A stretch of 64,000 nucleotides of DNA from Uranotaenia lowii (lineage: Eukaryota; Arthropoda; Insecta; Diptera; Culicidae): the NCBI RefSeq assembly GCF_029784155.1, contig NW_026598533.1:62001-126000 (forward strand), in the 5' to 3' direction. The notes under the pieces are model-generated. The model ran no database searches, was not told where the DNA came from, and saw nothing but the letters and a program-made list of their open reading frames with translations. Both the position numbers and the translations under genes were made by a program. Shown in pieces: positions 34,101 to 44,436 of this stretch (position 1 is the stretch's first letter; each line of letters starts with the position of its first letter).

Positions 34101-37100
34101 GATGAAACATCTGGACGTGAAGTATTCATTCATCAGGGAGATCGTTAGAAGCGGACAGCTATCTTTGTGTCAAATCTCCACTGAGGACCAGCCAGCTGAT
34201 GCGTTCGCGAAGGCATTACTGAGGGCGAGGCATGCGGAGCTGTTTAGCATTCTCAATTTGCGAATTGAGGGGAGGAATTGAGACTTGAGATTTTAATCAA
34301 ATTCGGATCCTCCGGAGACAAACGTTTTGGATCGGTCTGATCCACCAGGAGGGTATCGTCTGAAACCAATTCGCAACTGATGATTGCTGAGATCAATAGG
34401 TTGATGATGCTTAAACACGTTATAAATGTTTGAATCATCACACGGTTAAGCGAGACTACTCAAATTAGGCTCGTGGTAACACATCAGTGTTGTTGCCAGA
34501 TATTCTGGGTAGAAGTATCCTTTTCTTCATTGAGAAATCAGTGCTTTCCCGATCAGGGCATCCATGTGAAAATAGTGACAAATAAGTTGTACAAGTAACA
34601 TTGTAACGACTAGACGAAGAATGAGAATAAAGGTTAACTCTATTCCACCAATGAAACCTTTGTTGAATCTTTCATTTCAACAAGCTCGTACTGACTGCAC
34701 TTTTTGTGTTGCTCATCTGCACTCACGTCTGCTGAGTTCCAACAGTAGACTAGATAAAAATTATAATTCTCGCAGAGACGAGCCGTGATCTAGTTCCCTA
34801 GGCTAAACCACACCAAATTCTGATGCTAGATCCTGTACGTTCCGAAAAAGCACACTTGTTTTAAAATTTAAAAAAACACTTTTTTTTGGATTTCGGCACG
34901 AAACACTCAACTGGATCGTAGAAAAGAGTATGAGGCATTTTAGTGGCTACTTGGATCCTCCGAGATAGCAATATGGATACTGGAAGCGATATATGTATCG
35001 GCAGTCTTTGCAAACCGACTCTAAACTGAACAGTGCACCAACAATAGTAAAAAGAAGTCGAATATATGGTTGATACATTCCAATGCTAGCTTGCAAGTTT
35101 ATCGGAAAGTATTGGCGATCAACTACGCTCAGTAAGATCAGCAGGTAATTTGAGAATGGTTGCCCAGACCCTGAAACCCATTCATTAACTCGGAACCTAC
35201 CTTATCGATGCTTTCAACGTTCCTCAGTCGACCGTAAAACTCGATCACCTCCTCCACGGTGAGCAACGGATCCAGAAAACTACCCTGCGGGCAGTATGAT
35301 AGACCATTCTGAAATGAGAAAGTATGTTTTAAAAATGTACATTTAGGTACTTTTCGATTAAGATAACTGCCTCACCAATGAAAACAAACAGAAGCTACCG
35401 GCGCTCTGAAGCTGCTCCCCGGAGAGAATCGAAAAGATGGTAGATTTACCGGCCCCATTGGTCCCTAGCAGGCCGAAACACTCGCCATAGTGTATCTTGA
35501 AGGTGACGTCGTTAACGACCGGTTCACCCTTCCGGTAGCGTTTGGTCAGATGATCTACCGACAGGATCTGATCGGCGGTCACCGATTTCTTCTTCCCGTT
35601 ACCATTGAGCACGGCTTCGTCCGAAAGGACCACCTTCAGCTCGTACGATGGACCGAGACCGGACTCAGCCTCGAGGAAGAACTTCTGGACGATCTTCTTT
35701 TCGACGATGATGTTTAGGATCATGAAGACGATTCCCATGACTACGAGGGCGATCATGTGCGGTTTTAGCAAAGTTGTTGGCGACTTGTAGGTGTCGATGT
35801 AGTATCGTTTGAAGATTTCCGCTTGGATGTAGTTCTTGGACAGTTCGATGAGCCCATCGGAGAGAGCGTGCTGCGGTAGGATCAGGAACATTCGATTGAG
35901 GAAGTTTCGCATGTGTTCGGAAGTATCCGTTTCTCCGAGAATGTCGAATAGGATGATGATCGTAAGGGTACCGAGTGCGGTGATCACGTTCAAGCAGAAC
36001 AGTGACATGTTGGCGAAGCTAGCGTCGTTGAACAGTTTCTCGAACAGGTGTACCGCTGGAATGGTTGCGAAACCGTAGAACAGTAGCAGTAAACAAATAC
36101 CACCGAGCTGATCTTTGTCTACGTATGCAGGAATAGCGAATACACTGAACACTATCAACGCAAGCACTACGGCCACCAGGAATATCTACGGGGTAAAATC
36201 ATTTTTAGTGTTAAACAAAAAGGAGAATGTTTGGTCTTTAATACCATTGCATCCCACAGGTAGGTAACGCCCCAATAATATCCAAGTTTCACCCCAGATA
36301 GCCGTTGCTGCATTTTATCGCCGCGAATACGCTCGTTCACAATGTACACGGAGGCTCCGGCGATGACCAAACTGAACGCCACCAGCAGAATAAGGGATAT
36401 TCCTGCATCGGCTACCTGTTGAAGACTACATAGAAAAACATAGAAAATCTTTCCAAAGCACACATAACATGAACGGAAACTCACATCGACGAAAGTGTAA
36501 GCTGATCTTCCTCGATTTTCAGTGGATGATTGGTAGTGCGAATGCTGTAAGAATCATTGCCCAGTTCAGCCTTCAACACTGCTGAGTCCAGCATGTTCAA
36601 CCAGATCGGCATCGAGTGATAGCCCTTGTTGTTGTACCAAACTACGTGCTTGTCCTTCCGAGAAGTCAGGCCACCGTATCGGCTTTCGGGATATTCCGCC
36701 TCAGTCCGCAGCAGCCATCGGAAGGCATCTTCCGAAGCGTTGAAGGTGTGGCAGTTCGCTTCAACGTCGCAGTATTTCAGCACTTCGGAGTCAATCGTTT
36801 GCTGGAACTCGGTCCCGTTGCCAGATAAAGTGTAGAATTCGGCCGCATTTCGGTAAAGATCCGGAGAGAATTCGAGCACCTTATCGTGTTCACCCGGAGG
36901 CCGTATGGTCATGAAGAACATGGCAATGATTTCAAAGATTGTCGGCAGCACAAGAATACATATCAGAAGCCGATAGTTTCGGCGGAAATGAAGAAATTTT
37001 TTGCGCAGAAGATTACCAATCAATTCACCGGGACTCAAAGATTCCGTGGTAGGTTTCTCGGTGTGGAAGCCGTTCGCCGAAACTATGTCCGGCTCACCGT

Positions 37101-38583
37101 TGCAAGAAGGCAAACTTTCTTTGGAGTTCACTGAATTGAAGATGTTCATCAGATTTTCGTTCTTGACATCGTACGACAGAATCTGCTTCTGGTCCTGGAG
37201 AGTGTTCAACTGGTCGAAGAGTGATTGCAGACTGAAAAATGAAAGTTTACTTTTAATGTGAAATAAAAATAAAAATTTAAGGTGTAAGAGGTACTTACTC
37301 AATATTTGACGGATTGGTTCCGGTGTAGTTTATCTTGTACTCGAGTCGATTACGAGGTAGTTTGGTTGTTTCGTAACTCATTTCCTCTTGGTGGTCTAGC
37401 AGTTTGTTCAACTCCGCAACCAGACCCGAGTTGGCAGATTCCGACAGACTTTTAAGTGTCAGCTCCAGGTAGATCGTATTGGTGAAGTAGTTCTTCAGCT
37501 CCTCATGACTCTGTTCTAGAATAGCTTTACCCTAAAAAGATCGTCATTTTGAACATTCGTTTTACAAAATCAAAGGCCTTAACTTACATTCTCCAGCACA
37601 ACAACCTTATCGCTCAACGATTCCGCCTCATCCAAATGATGGGTAGCTAAAATGACGGCACGGTCCTTACGCAACATTTGAATCAACTCCCAAATGTACT
37701 TTCGTGCTTTGGTATCCACACTGCTGCAGGGTTCATCCAAAATTACCAAATTTGGCGATCCAAGAAAAGCAATTGCTATGCACAGTCGACGTTTGAAGCC
37801 TCCGGACAGTTCGGAAGCTCGGTAGTGTTTGTATTTACCCATTTTGAGGTTATCGAGGGTCCGCTGAACCTCGGTTTCGAAACCCTTGGTCAGCTTGATC
37901 CGAGCGTACAGCTGCAGGTGCTCCTTGGCAGTGAGATTTGGAATCAGAACATCGTTCTGAGAACACAGCCCGATTTTCTCCGCGTTGTTCTTCATGCCGG
38001 TGATGAGGTCATAATCCAGCGGTAGATGGACGTCTCCTTCAACCGGAAGAATTTGACCCGTAAGAAGCTTTCTGCAAAGATAATTTGGGTTGGTTCGTAT
38101 TTATGACTTCAAAATATGAGTGATCTTACATTATGGTACTTTTTCCTGCACCATTCCGGCCAAGAAGACATGTGACCTCATCACGTTTGAAGGTCACCGA
38201 AACGTTGTCCAAAACCTTCTTGTTGTTTTCGTAGATGACATCAACGTTACGAAGCTCAGCTCCAATACTTTTATCAAGCTTGATCCTACTGACTTTGTTG
38301 AATGTGGTGTCCTCTAAAAAACCATTGCAAATTCAGAAATTAGAAACAAGTATGTATATTTAACAAGAATTTTTGTCTCTTCACCGTGAGTCATCCGCTC
38401 GTAGAACCATCCGATCGCGAAGTAGATGGCCGCATCCAGCAGCATCATGACGATGCCGAACTGCAGATCGTTATCCTCGAACGTCCCGCTGAAGGCGGTC
38501 ACAAAATTAGCACTGCGCTGCTGCAGCTCCATTCGCATGATGTGTCGCCAGGCGTAACAGAACGCGGTGGAAAACGAGAGACT
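28113..38583 (-). CDS. ABCA-subfamily ABC transporter, 5' incomplete, one frameshift
   Basis: Ten exons are visible: 38583-38385, 38313-38130, 38071-37588, 37532-37299, 37231-36485, 36425-36245, 36185-35376, 35308-35201, 28921-28526, 28460-28113 (TGA). They encode about 1230 aa: the last helix of TMD1; NBD1 with Walker A GRNGAGKST, Q-loop CSQND, signature LSGGFKRR, Walker B VILDEP and H-loop THHLDEAE; TMD2 with a large extracellular loop; NBD2 with GTNGAGKST, YCPQG, LSGGNRRK, LILMDEP and TSHS. This is a full-transporter ABCA layout (family about 1600-1700 aa), so roughly 400-500 N-terminal residues are missing upstream, perhaps in the 39001 gap. ABCA proteins usually move lipids; this substrate is unknown. 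Exon 37532-37299 has one extra base near 37500: its start (GKAILEQSHEE) and its remainder (LKNYFTNTIYLEL) lie in different frames. That means a pseudogene or an assembly error; all other exons and sites are intact. Confidence 0.88.
29494..29790 (+). pseudogene. Ty3/gypsy-type pol fragment
   Basis: In one frame NGYRRLFKYNYLPFGVKSAP and AFQRIMEDIM match the conserved RT block of gypsy-type elements. Further on (about 29712) FLGLDHKIDKDCLHPDPEK matches the FLGHxIxxxGxxPxxEK motif with an insertion. The frame is broken and no LTR is visible, so this is a short dead remnant inside the ABCA intron. Confidence 0.75.
30041..30199 (+). repeat. 5' LTR (partial or short) of the copia-type element
   Basis: It begins TGTTGAAAGG and ends TTTCATTTTAACA; the last 110 bases or so match the right LTR (AAGTAACATTGTAA, GAATAAAGATTAACTC, ATTCCACCACTGAAA). 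It is preceded by AGCTC (30036-30040), which also follows the right LTR, giving a 5-bp target duplication. Confidence 0.75.
30690..30829. repeat. Two tandem copies of a 70-bp unit
   Basis: GCTCCTGGAGTTC begins at 30690 and again at 30760; the two 70-bp copies are nearly identical. They lie in the 5' interior of the copia-type element. Confidence 0.85.
31244..33298 (+). mobile_element. 5'-truncated R1-type LINE nested in copia element
   Basis: A perfect 14-bp duplication AGATTCTCGAAGTC flanks it (31230-31243 and 33299-33312) and an A-run (33291-33299) ends it. The body starts inside the RT domain, so it is 5' truncated. RT traces read TIDVKNAFNNASW, GVPQGSIL and GFADDIVLMI in plus-strand frames with stops and shifts; a Cys-rich C-terminal region (CPDCVETEESAEHAIFVCP) follows near 32390. 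The 3' UTR holds two 74-bp tandem repeats at 32867-33005. Same family as the minus-strand copy at 44437-47440. Dead copy. Confidence 0.88.
32867..33005. repeat. 74-bp tandem repeat in R1 3' UTR
   Basis: Two copies start GTGG(T/A)TGCTGTGACGGGCG at 32867 and 32941 and share GCGTTACCTAACCGGCACAC. Short 3' UTR tandem repeats are seen in several R1-clade elements. Confidence 0.8.
33832..34281 (+). pseudogene. Copia pol C-terminus (RNase H) remnant
   Basis: A 149-codon open frame encodes WSTKRQQTISLPSTETET, RMKHLDVKYSFIRE and STEDQPADAFAKALL, matching the copia RNase H pattern (KQ.T...S.TE.E, ...K.KHIDIKYHF.RE, ...T..Q.AD..TK.L). The residues expected as E of STEAEY and D of CDN are altered (TETET, MDD), so activity is doubtful. 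It precedes the right LTR, which fits the order pol-LTR. Confidence 0.82.
34570..34682 (+). repeat. 3' LTR (3' portion) of the copia-type element
   Basis: Matches the left LTR from about GACAAATAAGTT to the terminal TTTCATTTCAACA at 34682, and is followed by the AGCTC duplication. The 5' part of this LTR could not be aligned to the left copy, so its start is uncertain. Confidence 0.7.
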
Positions 38584-39000
38584 CTGTAAGAACGACGAAA
38601 AAAATTACTGAAGGGACCTCGAAGTTGCTTATGGATATGAACAGCTCCACAATTAAAACTATTTGTTCATGAGAAATCCTTAATTCCTGAATTAACTTAC
38701 AAATTTTCGAGGAATCCCATTTATTTTAGAAGCAGCTCAGTAGTTCATAAAAGTTGTCATACGGTGTTGAAAGAATTCATTGATCAATTCCTTAAAGAAG
38801 TTTCCCATGAAACTAACAAGCTTCTTACTCCCTGAAGAAAGCTCTTGAAAGAACTCATATTTAAGCTTCTGGAGGAACTCATAAGCTTCTGGAGGAACTC
38901 ATAAGCTTTAAATAGAGCTGATAGGTTAAATTCTTTTGAGAATCATAAGATTTTTGAAAAATTCAAGGATTCTGGTTCAATTCGACAAGTTTTCATAATT
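38584..39000. other. ABCA intron sequence up to a gap
   Basis: No exon recognised. It contains about 2.5 copies of a 20-bp unit AAGCTTCTGGAGGAACTCAT at about 38862-38910. Confidence 0.55.
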
Positions 39001-39500
39001 NNNNNNNNNNNNNNNNNNNNNNNNNNNNNNNNNNNNNNNNNNNNNNNNNNNNNNNNNNNNNNNNNNNNNNNNNNNNNNNNNNNNNNNNNNNNNNNNNNNN
39101 NNNNNNNNNNNNNNNNNNNNNNNNNNNNNNNNNNNNNNNNNNNNNNNNNNNNNNNNNNNNNNNNNNNNNNNNNNNNNNNNNNNNNNNNNNNNNNNNNNNN
39201 NNNNNNNNNNNNNNNNNNNNNNNNNNNNNNNNNNNNNNNNNNNNNNNNNNNNNNNNNNNNNNNNNNNNNNNNNNNNNNNNNNNNNNNNNNNNNNNNNNNN
39301 NNNNNNNNNNNNNNNNNNNNNNNNNNNNNNNNNNNNNNNNNNNNNNNNNNNNNNNNNNNNNNNNNNNNNNNNNNNNNNNNNNNNNNNNNNNNNNNNNNNN
39401 NNNNNNNNNNNNNNNNNNNNNNNNNNNNNNNNNNNNNNNNNNNNNNNNNNNNNNNNNNNNNNNNNNNNNNNNNNNNNNNNNNNNNNNNNNNNNNNNNNNN
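39001..39500. other. Assembly gap (500 N)
   Basis: Exactly 500 N, upstream of the first visible ABCA exon. Missing 5' exons of the transporter could be here if the true gap is larger. Confidence 0.99.
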
Positions 39501-39539
39501 CAGAAAACACACAACAATAAAGTTTCCTCCTGGTTGGTT

Positions 39540-40320
39540 TTGCTTGGGGATGACAATTATAAAAGTATTGTCAAATTTATTATATTTAGAGTTTAATGTC
39601 TCAAATCGATTATACAATTATTTTTGAATCTATTGTATTTATAGTTAAATCAATCATACCACTATTATTGGATCTTAAATATTTATAGCTGATTGCATAA
39701 GGTCTATCAGCAGTTTATAGTTGAATCCATCATATTTATAGTTGTATCAATCATGCGATTATAGTTTAATCTATCATATTTATACTTGATTGCATAAAGG
39801 CCAATCAGAAATATATAGTAGAATATACGATATCTATAGTTGAATGCGTAAAAATCAACTATACTTTGATGATTTGTATGAAAAGCTCAAAAGTTGGAAT
39901 ACCTGTCGTCTTTTTATCCTTGGTTTCATACAATCAATTGTAAAGAAAAGTTTAATTTTCCATATTTATAGCTAATTTCATAGTTTCAATCGTACAATTA
40001 TAGTTGAATTTATCATATTGGAAGATGAAACAATCATAAATTAATAATTGAATCTACCATATTTATAGTTCATTGTGCGAGGACAAACAGAAATGTATAG
40101 TTGAATCTATAATATTTATAGTTTGTGTCTAGAATCAATCATACAATTGTAGTTGAATCTATCATATTTTCATTTCAATCAATTATACCATTACAGTTGA
40201 ATCTATTGTATTCACAGTTTATTGCGTGATATCAATTTGAAGTTGAATTATTTATAGTAGAGTGCTAAAACATAAACTACACTATGATGATCGGTATAAC
40301 AAGCTGAAACAATGGAATCA
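39540..40320. repeat. Irregular AT-rich repeat (TTGAATCTATCATATTTATAG)
   Basis: Motifs such as GAATCTATCATATTTATAGT and TTGATTGCATAA recur many times with no fixed period, alternating with ATCAATCATAC blocks. It looks like a decayed minisatellite. No coding potential. Confidence 0.7.
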
Positions 40321-40556
40321 AAAGTCGTCATTTTTCTGTGTGAAAGAATGGAAGCCTTTCTTGCCATTCCCTCTTTCCATTGGATAGGGAGGGGGGCTCG
40401 CACTCAAGTACCCTTCCATGACAAATTTCGACTCATTAGTTGGATTAGTTTTCAAGTAATGCGTAAAGTTGTATAGGCGATCCCATCTCTCTTCTCATCT
40501 CCTTTGTGGCAGGAGAGATGGATTTCAAAACATCGTTGAAGCATTACTGGTACCTT

Positions 40557-41731
40557 AAAGGATGATACGGTAAAAATTTGGTCAAAGGAAAACGCGTGGA
40601 GATCGGTGAAATCGTTTATTTAAAAAATCAAATTAAATTTCTTTTTCAAGTTTAATTAGTATAAAATTCAGAAAAAATATTCAGTTAGGCTTCCGCTGTC
40701 CAAATCCGAATTGCCGGGTCTTACGCTTAACCCCTGCCATCAGATTTTGTACAGTCACCTTGTCCACCTTCTTCGCCGCAGAAAGCCAATTTGCCTTGAA
40801 CTGCTGCTCGTCCTTAGCAGTTATTTTGGTCTTCTTTAGGTTCCGGTTGACAATAGCTCAGTATTTCTCAATTGGGCGGAGCTCTGGCGTGTTGGGAGGG
40901 TTCTTGTCCTTGGGAACCACCTGCACGTTGTTGGCGGCGTACTACTCCATGGCCTTTTTACCGTAATGGCAAGATGCCAAATCCGGCCAAAACAGTACGG
41001 AACAACCGTGTTTCTTCAGGAAAGGCAGCACACGTTTATTCAAACACTCTTTCACGTAAATTTCTTGGTTGACAGTCCCGGAAGCTATGAAAATGCTGCC
41101 ATTCAAGCCACAGGTACAGATGGCTTGCTTGAAAATATCTGCTACCTTTCCCCTTCCTTTTGCCGTATAAAACTCCTATCCCGGAAGCTGCTTGTAGTCG
41201 GCTTTGACGTCGGTTTCGTCGTCCATTACCACGCAGTCAAACTTCGTCAGCATCGTCGTGTACAGCCTCCGGGATCGCGCTTTGGCCGTCGTATTTTCTT
41301 TATCATCGCGATTTGGAGTCACTACCTTCTTGTAAGTCGATAGTCCGTCTCGTTTTTGGCTCGATGCACGGTTGTAGACGATACACCCAGCTTATTTACG
41401 GCATCTAGGAGAGAGAGGTTGGGGGTTTCGCTTGAAACTACCAGCAACTCTCTTTGTCGTCTCAGTGGCTTCCGGTTTTCGATTTCCCCCCGATCCAGAC
41501 TTCCGGGCTGTCGACAAACGTTCCCCAAACACTTTAATTACATTTGTAACGGTTGATTTGGCAACTTTTAGCGATTTTGCCAGCTTTGCGTGCGAGTAGC
41601 TCGGATTTTTCGCGTTGCGCGAACAAAATTCTGACACGCTGCTCTTCTTCCTTGGACAGCATTTTGACAACTGAAGAGTGAATTCCAAAATCAAGTTGAT
41701 ATTGACCAAATTTTGACCGTATCACCCTTTT
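40557..41731 (-). mobile_element. mariner-type (ITmD37E-like) DNA transposon
   Basis: Terminal inverted repeats read AAAGGATGATACGGTAAAAA on the left (from 40557) and GACCGTATCACCCTTTTA on the right (to 41731), followed inward by TTTGGTCAA on both sides. The element is about 1.17 kb, a normal size for mariner relatives, and encloses a broken transposase. Flanking TA duplication is not clear. Confidence 0.75.
40681..41662 (-). pseudogene. DD37E-type mariner transposase pseudogene
   Basis: Read from ATG at 41662 to TGA at 40681 (about 327 codons). It starts MLSKEEEQRVRILF and carries a helix-turn-helix region (LAKSLKVAKSTVTNVIKVFG), then CVVMDDET (first catalytic Asp region), SVLFWPDLASCHYG (second Asp) and TPELRPIEKY. 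I count 37 residues between that Asp and the Glu of PIE, which points to the ITmD37E group known from mosquitoes. At least two frame changes in the N-terminal third and in-frame stops (after KAME, after EKY, and after KQLPG) make it inactive. Confidence 0.8.
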
Positions 41732-44436
41732 ATATCACCCTTTGCCAAATTTAAATTCCTAGAGAGGAAGAGGGGTCTCAAGCTATAAAAGGAACCTTCC
41801 CAGGCCTTCGATGTGCCCAGCTGTCAAGCTTCACAGAAATTGTAACGATTTGAAATGTTAGTATTCGAGAAATAAACTTCTGATTTCTATTCATTTGAGA
41901 GATAGAACCATGCCACAAAACGAAATGTTATTTATCATATTTTTGTCAAGTATCGTAAAGCCAATGTAATGACACTTTTCAAAAATTTCTACTGTGACAG
42001 GAATAATTTTGGTGGTTGATTCATTCAATAGTACTCTTTTTTGTAATAATGATCTTAAAAAAAATTAAAAAAATATTTCCACATGAGTAACATATAGCTT
42101 TTAACTTCAGCTTTGTCAGGCACTATTGTATTTTAAGCACTTGATAACTGATTCAATGACTTTTTCCCGAAGCATATTTTTTCGAAAGGTTCCCATTATT
42201 CATCAGAGTAAACGAAATTTCGGTAGAAAATGAAAAAAAAATCGAAACATCTCTTATTCACAAATCTGATAACGCTAAAGAAGCCAAAATTGCATTTGGA
42301 TTTAGAAAGTTGTCTTTTTTTAAATCGTTCAATAACAATTGAGTTATTTTCAATATGATTAAGTTAAAAATTAAAGTGGCTTAAAAAAGAATTTTTCATA
42401 ACAAAGCTATATTATTCAAGGAAAAAATAAAATAAATTGCAATTACAGTTGCAGACACACATCGACAACTTTAAACTCAAGGGAAACATCTTTATGAGAT
42501 ACTTTTTAATACTTGCTGAGTAATTGGTGGATAAAACCCGTAATTTGATTCATACCTTTCTCGACATCAACTCGCCAGTCTGCCAATTTTCTCGTTATTT
42601 ATTGGCACTAAGTATCAAATCGATGCCTTTTACTGCGTCAACTGGCAAACGAGGCGTATTACCTGGAGCTAACACGATAACAAAAACCAAAAAAAAAATC
42701 CCCTCACCCTACTCTTGGCTTGGCCCACTCTTCCTTAATGAACCAAAAACACCATCCAATCGACCGACCCACCGAAAAAAAAAGAATGATAATCACGGTC
42801 CTTGAAGTACCCTTTCATAACCATTCGGGTCAAGCCATGCAAAAGAATGATGACGACGGTAGAGAGCAAAAAAATGGACTTAAATGGCAAGCGCCATGCT
42901 CAGCCATCAGACGGGCAAGAGGTTGTTGGAATTAATGATAGCAACAAAAAACAACTGAACGGAAAATAATTTGCCAAAAAATACCTACACTTTATAATTT
43001 GTGCATTAATCTCTTCGCCGCTGCCGACGCCGTCTGAAGTTGAAGGTGCTGGATACATTCAGATTGAGATGATTCACCTAGAAGTGCGATGATACTGATT
43101 TCATTGAATTAATTTGTAACCTTATTTTTTAATAAGCGTGAGAGGATAGCTTAGAAATCTAAATATTTTCAGGACTACAAATATTTGAAATTTTTTTCAA
43201 GACTTTTTTTCCCTGCTTATTTTTCAACAATTATTGCAGTTTTCTTCGCCAAAAATGCTTCAGTAGAATCATGGCTTTACCGGCGTCATTATTCTTGGTT
43301 TTGTTGTGTTTTTTTTTCGGATGAGTGCAAACCCTCTTCGATAGGCTGCTCCCTTAAGGTTCATCATCAGCATCATCGGTGCGAAGCAGTTTTTTGCGCC
43401 CATCATCGGATCCCAGCTTCATGGTCCCTTAACTTCAATTTTCCCGTTCCGTTCCTCTCATTTCGGGTCGATTTGATGAGACGGTGCCTCCGGGGGTACT
43501 CTTAAATGATAATAAATAAATAATAACGAGTTATAACAAAAACAGAACGCAAAAAAAACGGTTCACTCATCTCATCCTCTCTCTCGGAAAAGATCGAGCG
43601 GTATCGAAAACAAAACAAAAACCAGCAACAAAAAAAGGATAACCAAACAGTCGATCGGTCCAATGATGGGGTTGTTTGCGAATGGACGGCATGCCAAAAT
43701 CGTTTCGGGTGAGAACGAAATTTGATCCTTCGCAGAAAATCGACAAACGATAGACAGCAGTCTAGAATTTACGAGATTTCGATGGAAAGAGTAGGTTAGG
43801 TTTAACGGAAACTCGAAGGTTTGATATTACATATGAATTTCATTTTGCACTAAAATTTCAAAATTTGATTGTCACAATTATTGATTCAATGCAATTAAAG
43901 TTGCATTACGTAATGCATTCGGGGAACAGAAGCATATTAACAAACGACTTCAAAAATAGCATTCAAGGTTCTCATTTTGGCTGAGCAAAGGGCATCCGAA
44001 AGAATTGAAAACATTTTTCATCTTCAAACTGCATCCAAAATCTACTGGAACTTGAATTTTTCTAAATAGGCAGCTTGGTGGACTTTGGCGGGTACAAGGT
44101 TAAAGGGTTTTTCAATTTTCAAGATCTACACTAGAGTGCCCCAAATGATCCGACATTTGAAAAAGTTATGCGCTGCAGGCTTAAATTGATCCTAGGCCTA
44201 GTACAAGGTCTCATGCCAAATTTGGGCTAAAGTTTGTATGGGATTTAGGGACATTTTGTTCGGGAGGAACATGAAAATCCAGTTTTTTGTTAATAACTTT
44301 CGTCCTCTTCGGCCGATTTCTTTTGAAAACGGTTTTCCTCAAGCCTAAACTATGACAAATATATCATACGAAGACTGCATTTCGATTCGACTTCTGATAA
44401 AAAAGTTATTAAACTTCAAAAATGGAGTAACTACTT
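41732..44436. other. Gene-free AT-rich intergenic DNA
   Basis: No domain or splice-consistent exon seen. Short frames at 42524-42935 and 43185-43505 overlap in different frames without recognisable content. GAGTGCCCCAAATGATC near 44150 resembles a MITE terminus without a visible partner. Confidence 0.45.

Larger units (their letters stand above)
30041..34682 (+). mobile_element. Ty1/copia LTR retrotransposon, internally deleted, interrupted by R1
   Basis: Bounded by LTR sequences and a perfect 5-bp duplication AGCTC (30036-30040 and 34683-34687). GGTTATGGGAC follows the left LTR directly and is complementary to the anticodon loop of initiator tRNA-Met, the half-tRNA primer site typical of copia elements. 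The 3' end keeps a copia RNase H region. Removing the R1 insert and its duplicated site leaves about 2.6 kb against about 5 kb for an intact copia, so much of gag-pol is lost. Repeated blocks of 34 bp (about 30313-30390) and 70 bp (30690-30829) lie in the 5' interior. Confidence 0.8.
28922..35200 (-). other. 6.3-kb ABCA intron filled with retroelements
   Basis: It lies between the exon encoding the NBD2 Q-loop and the one encoding the NBD2 signature. It contains a Ty3/gypsy pol fragment, a copia-type element and an R1-type LINE nested inside the copia element. The flanking exons splice in phase 0. The stretches 28922-29490 and 34688-35200 show nothing further. Confidence 0.8.

Noticed and set aside
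38943..39617. Open frames spanning the third gap
   Set aside because: Composed almost entirely of N-derived residues.
42524..43505. Short frames in the gene-free region
   Set aside because: Mutually overlapping, low complexity, no motif.
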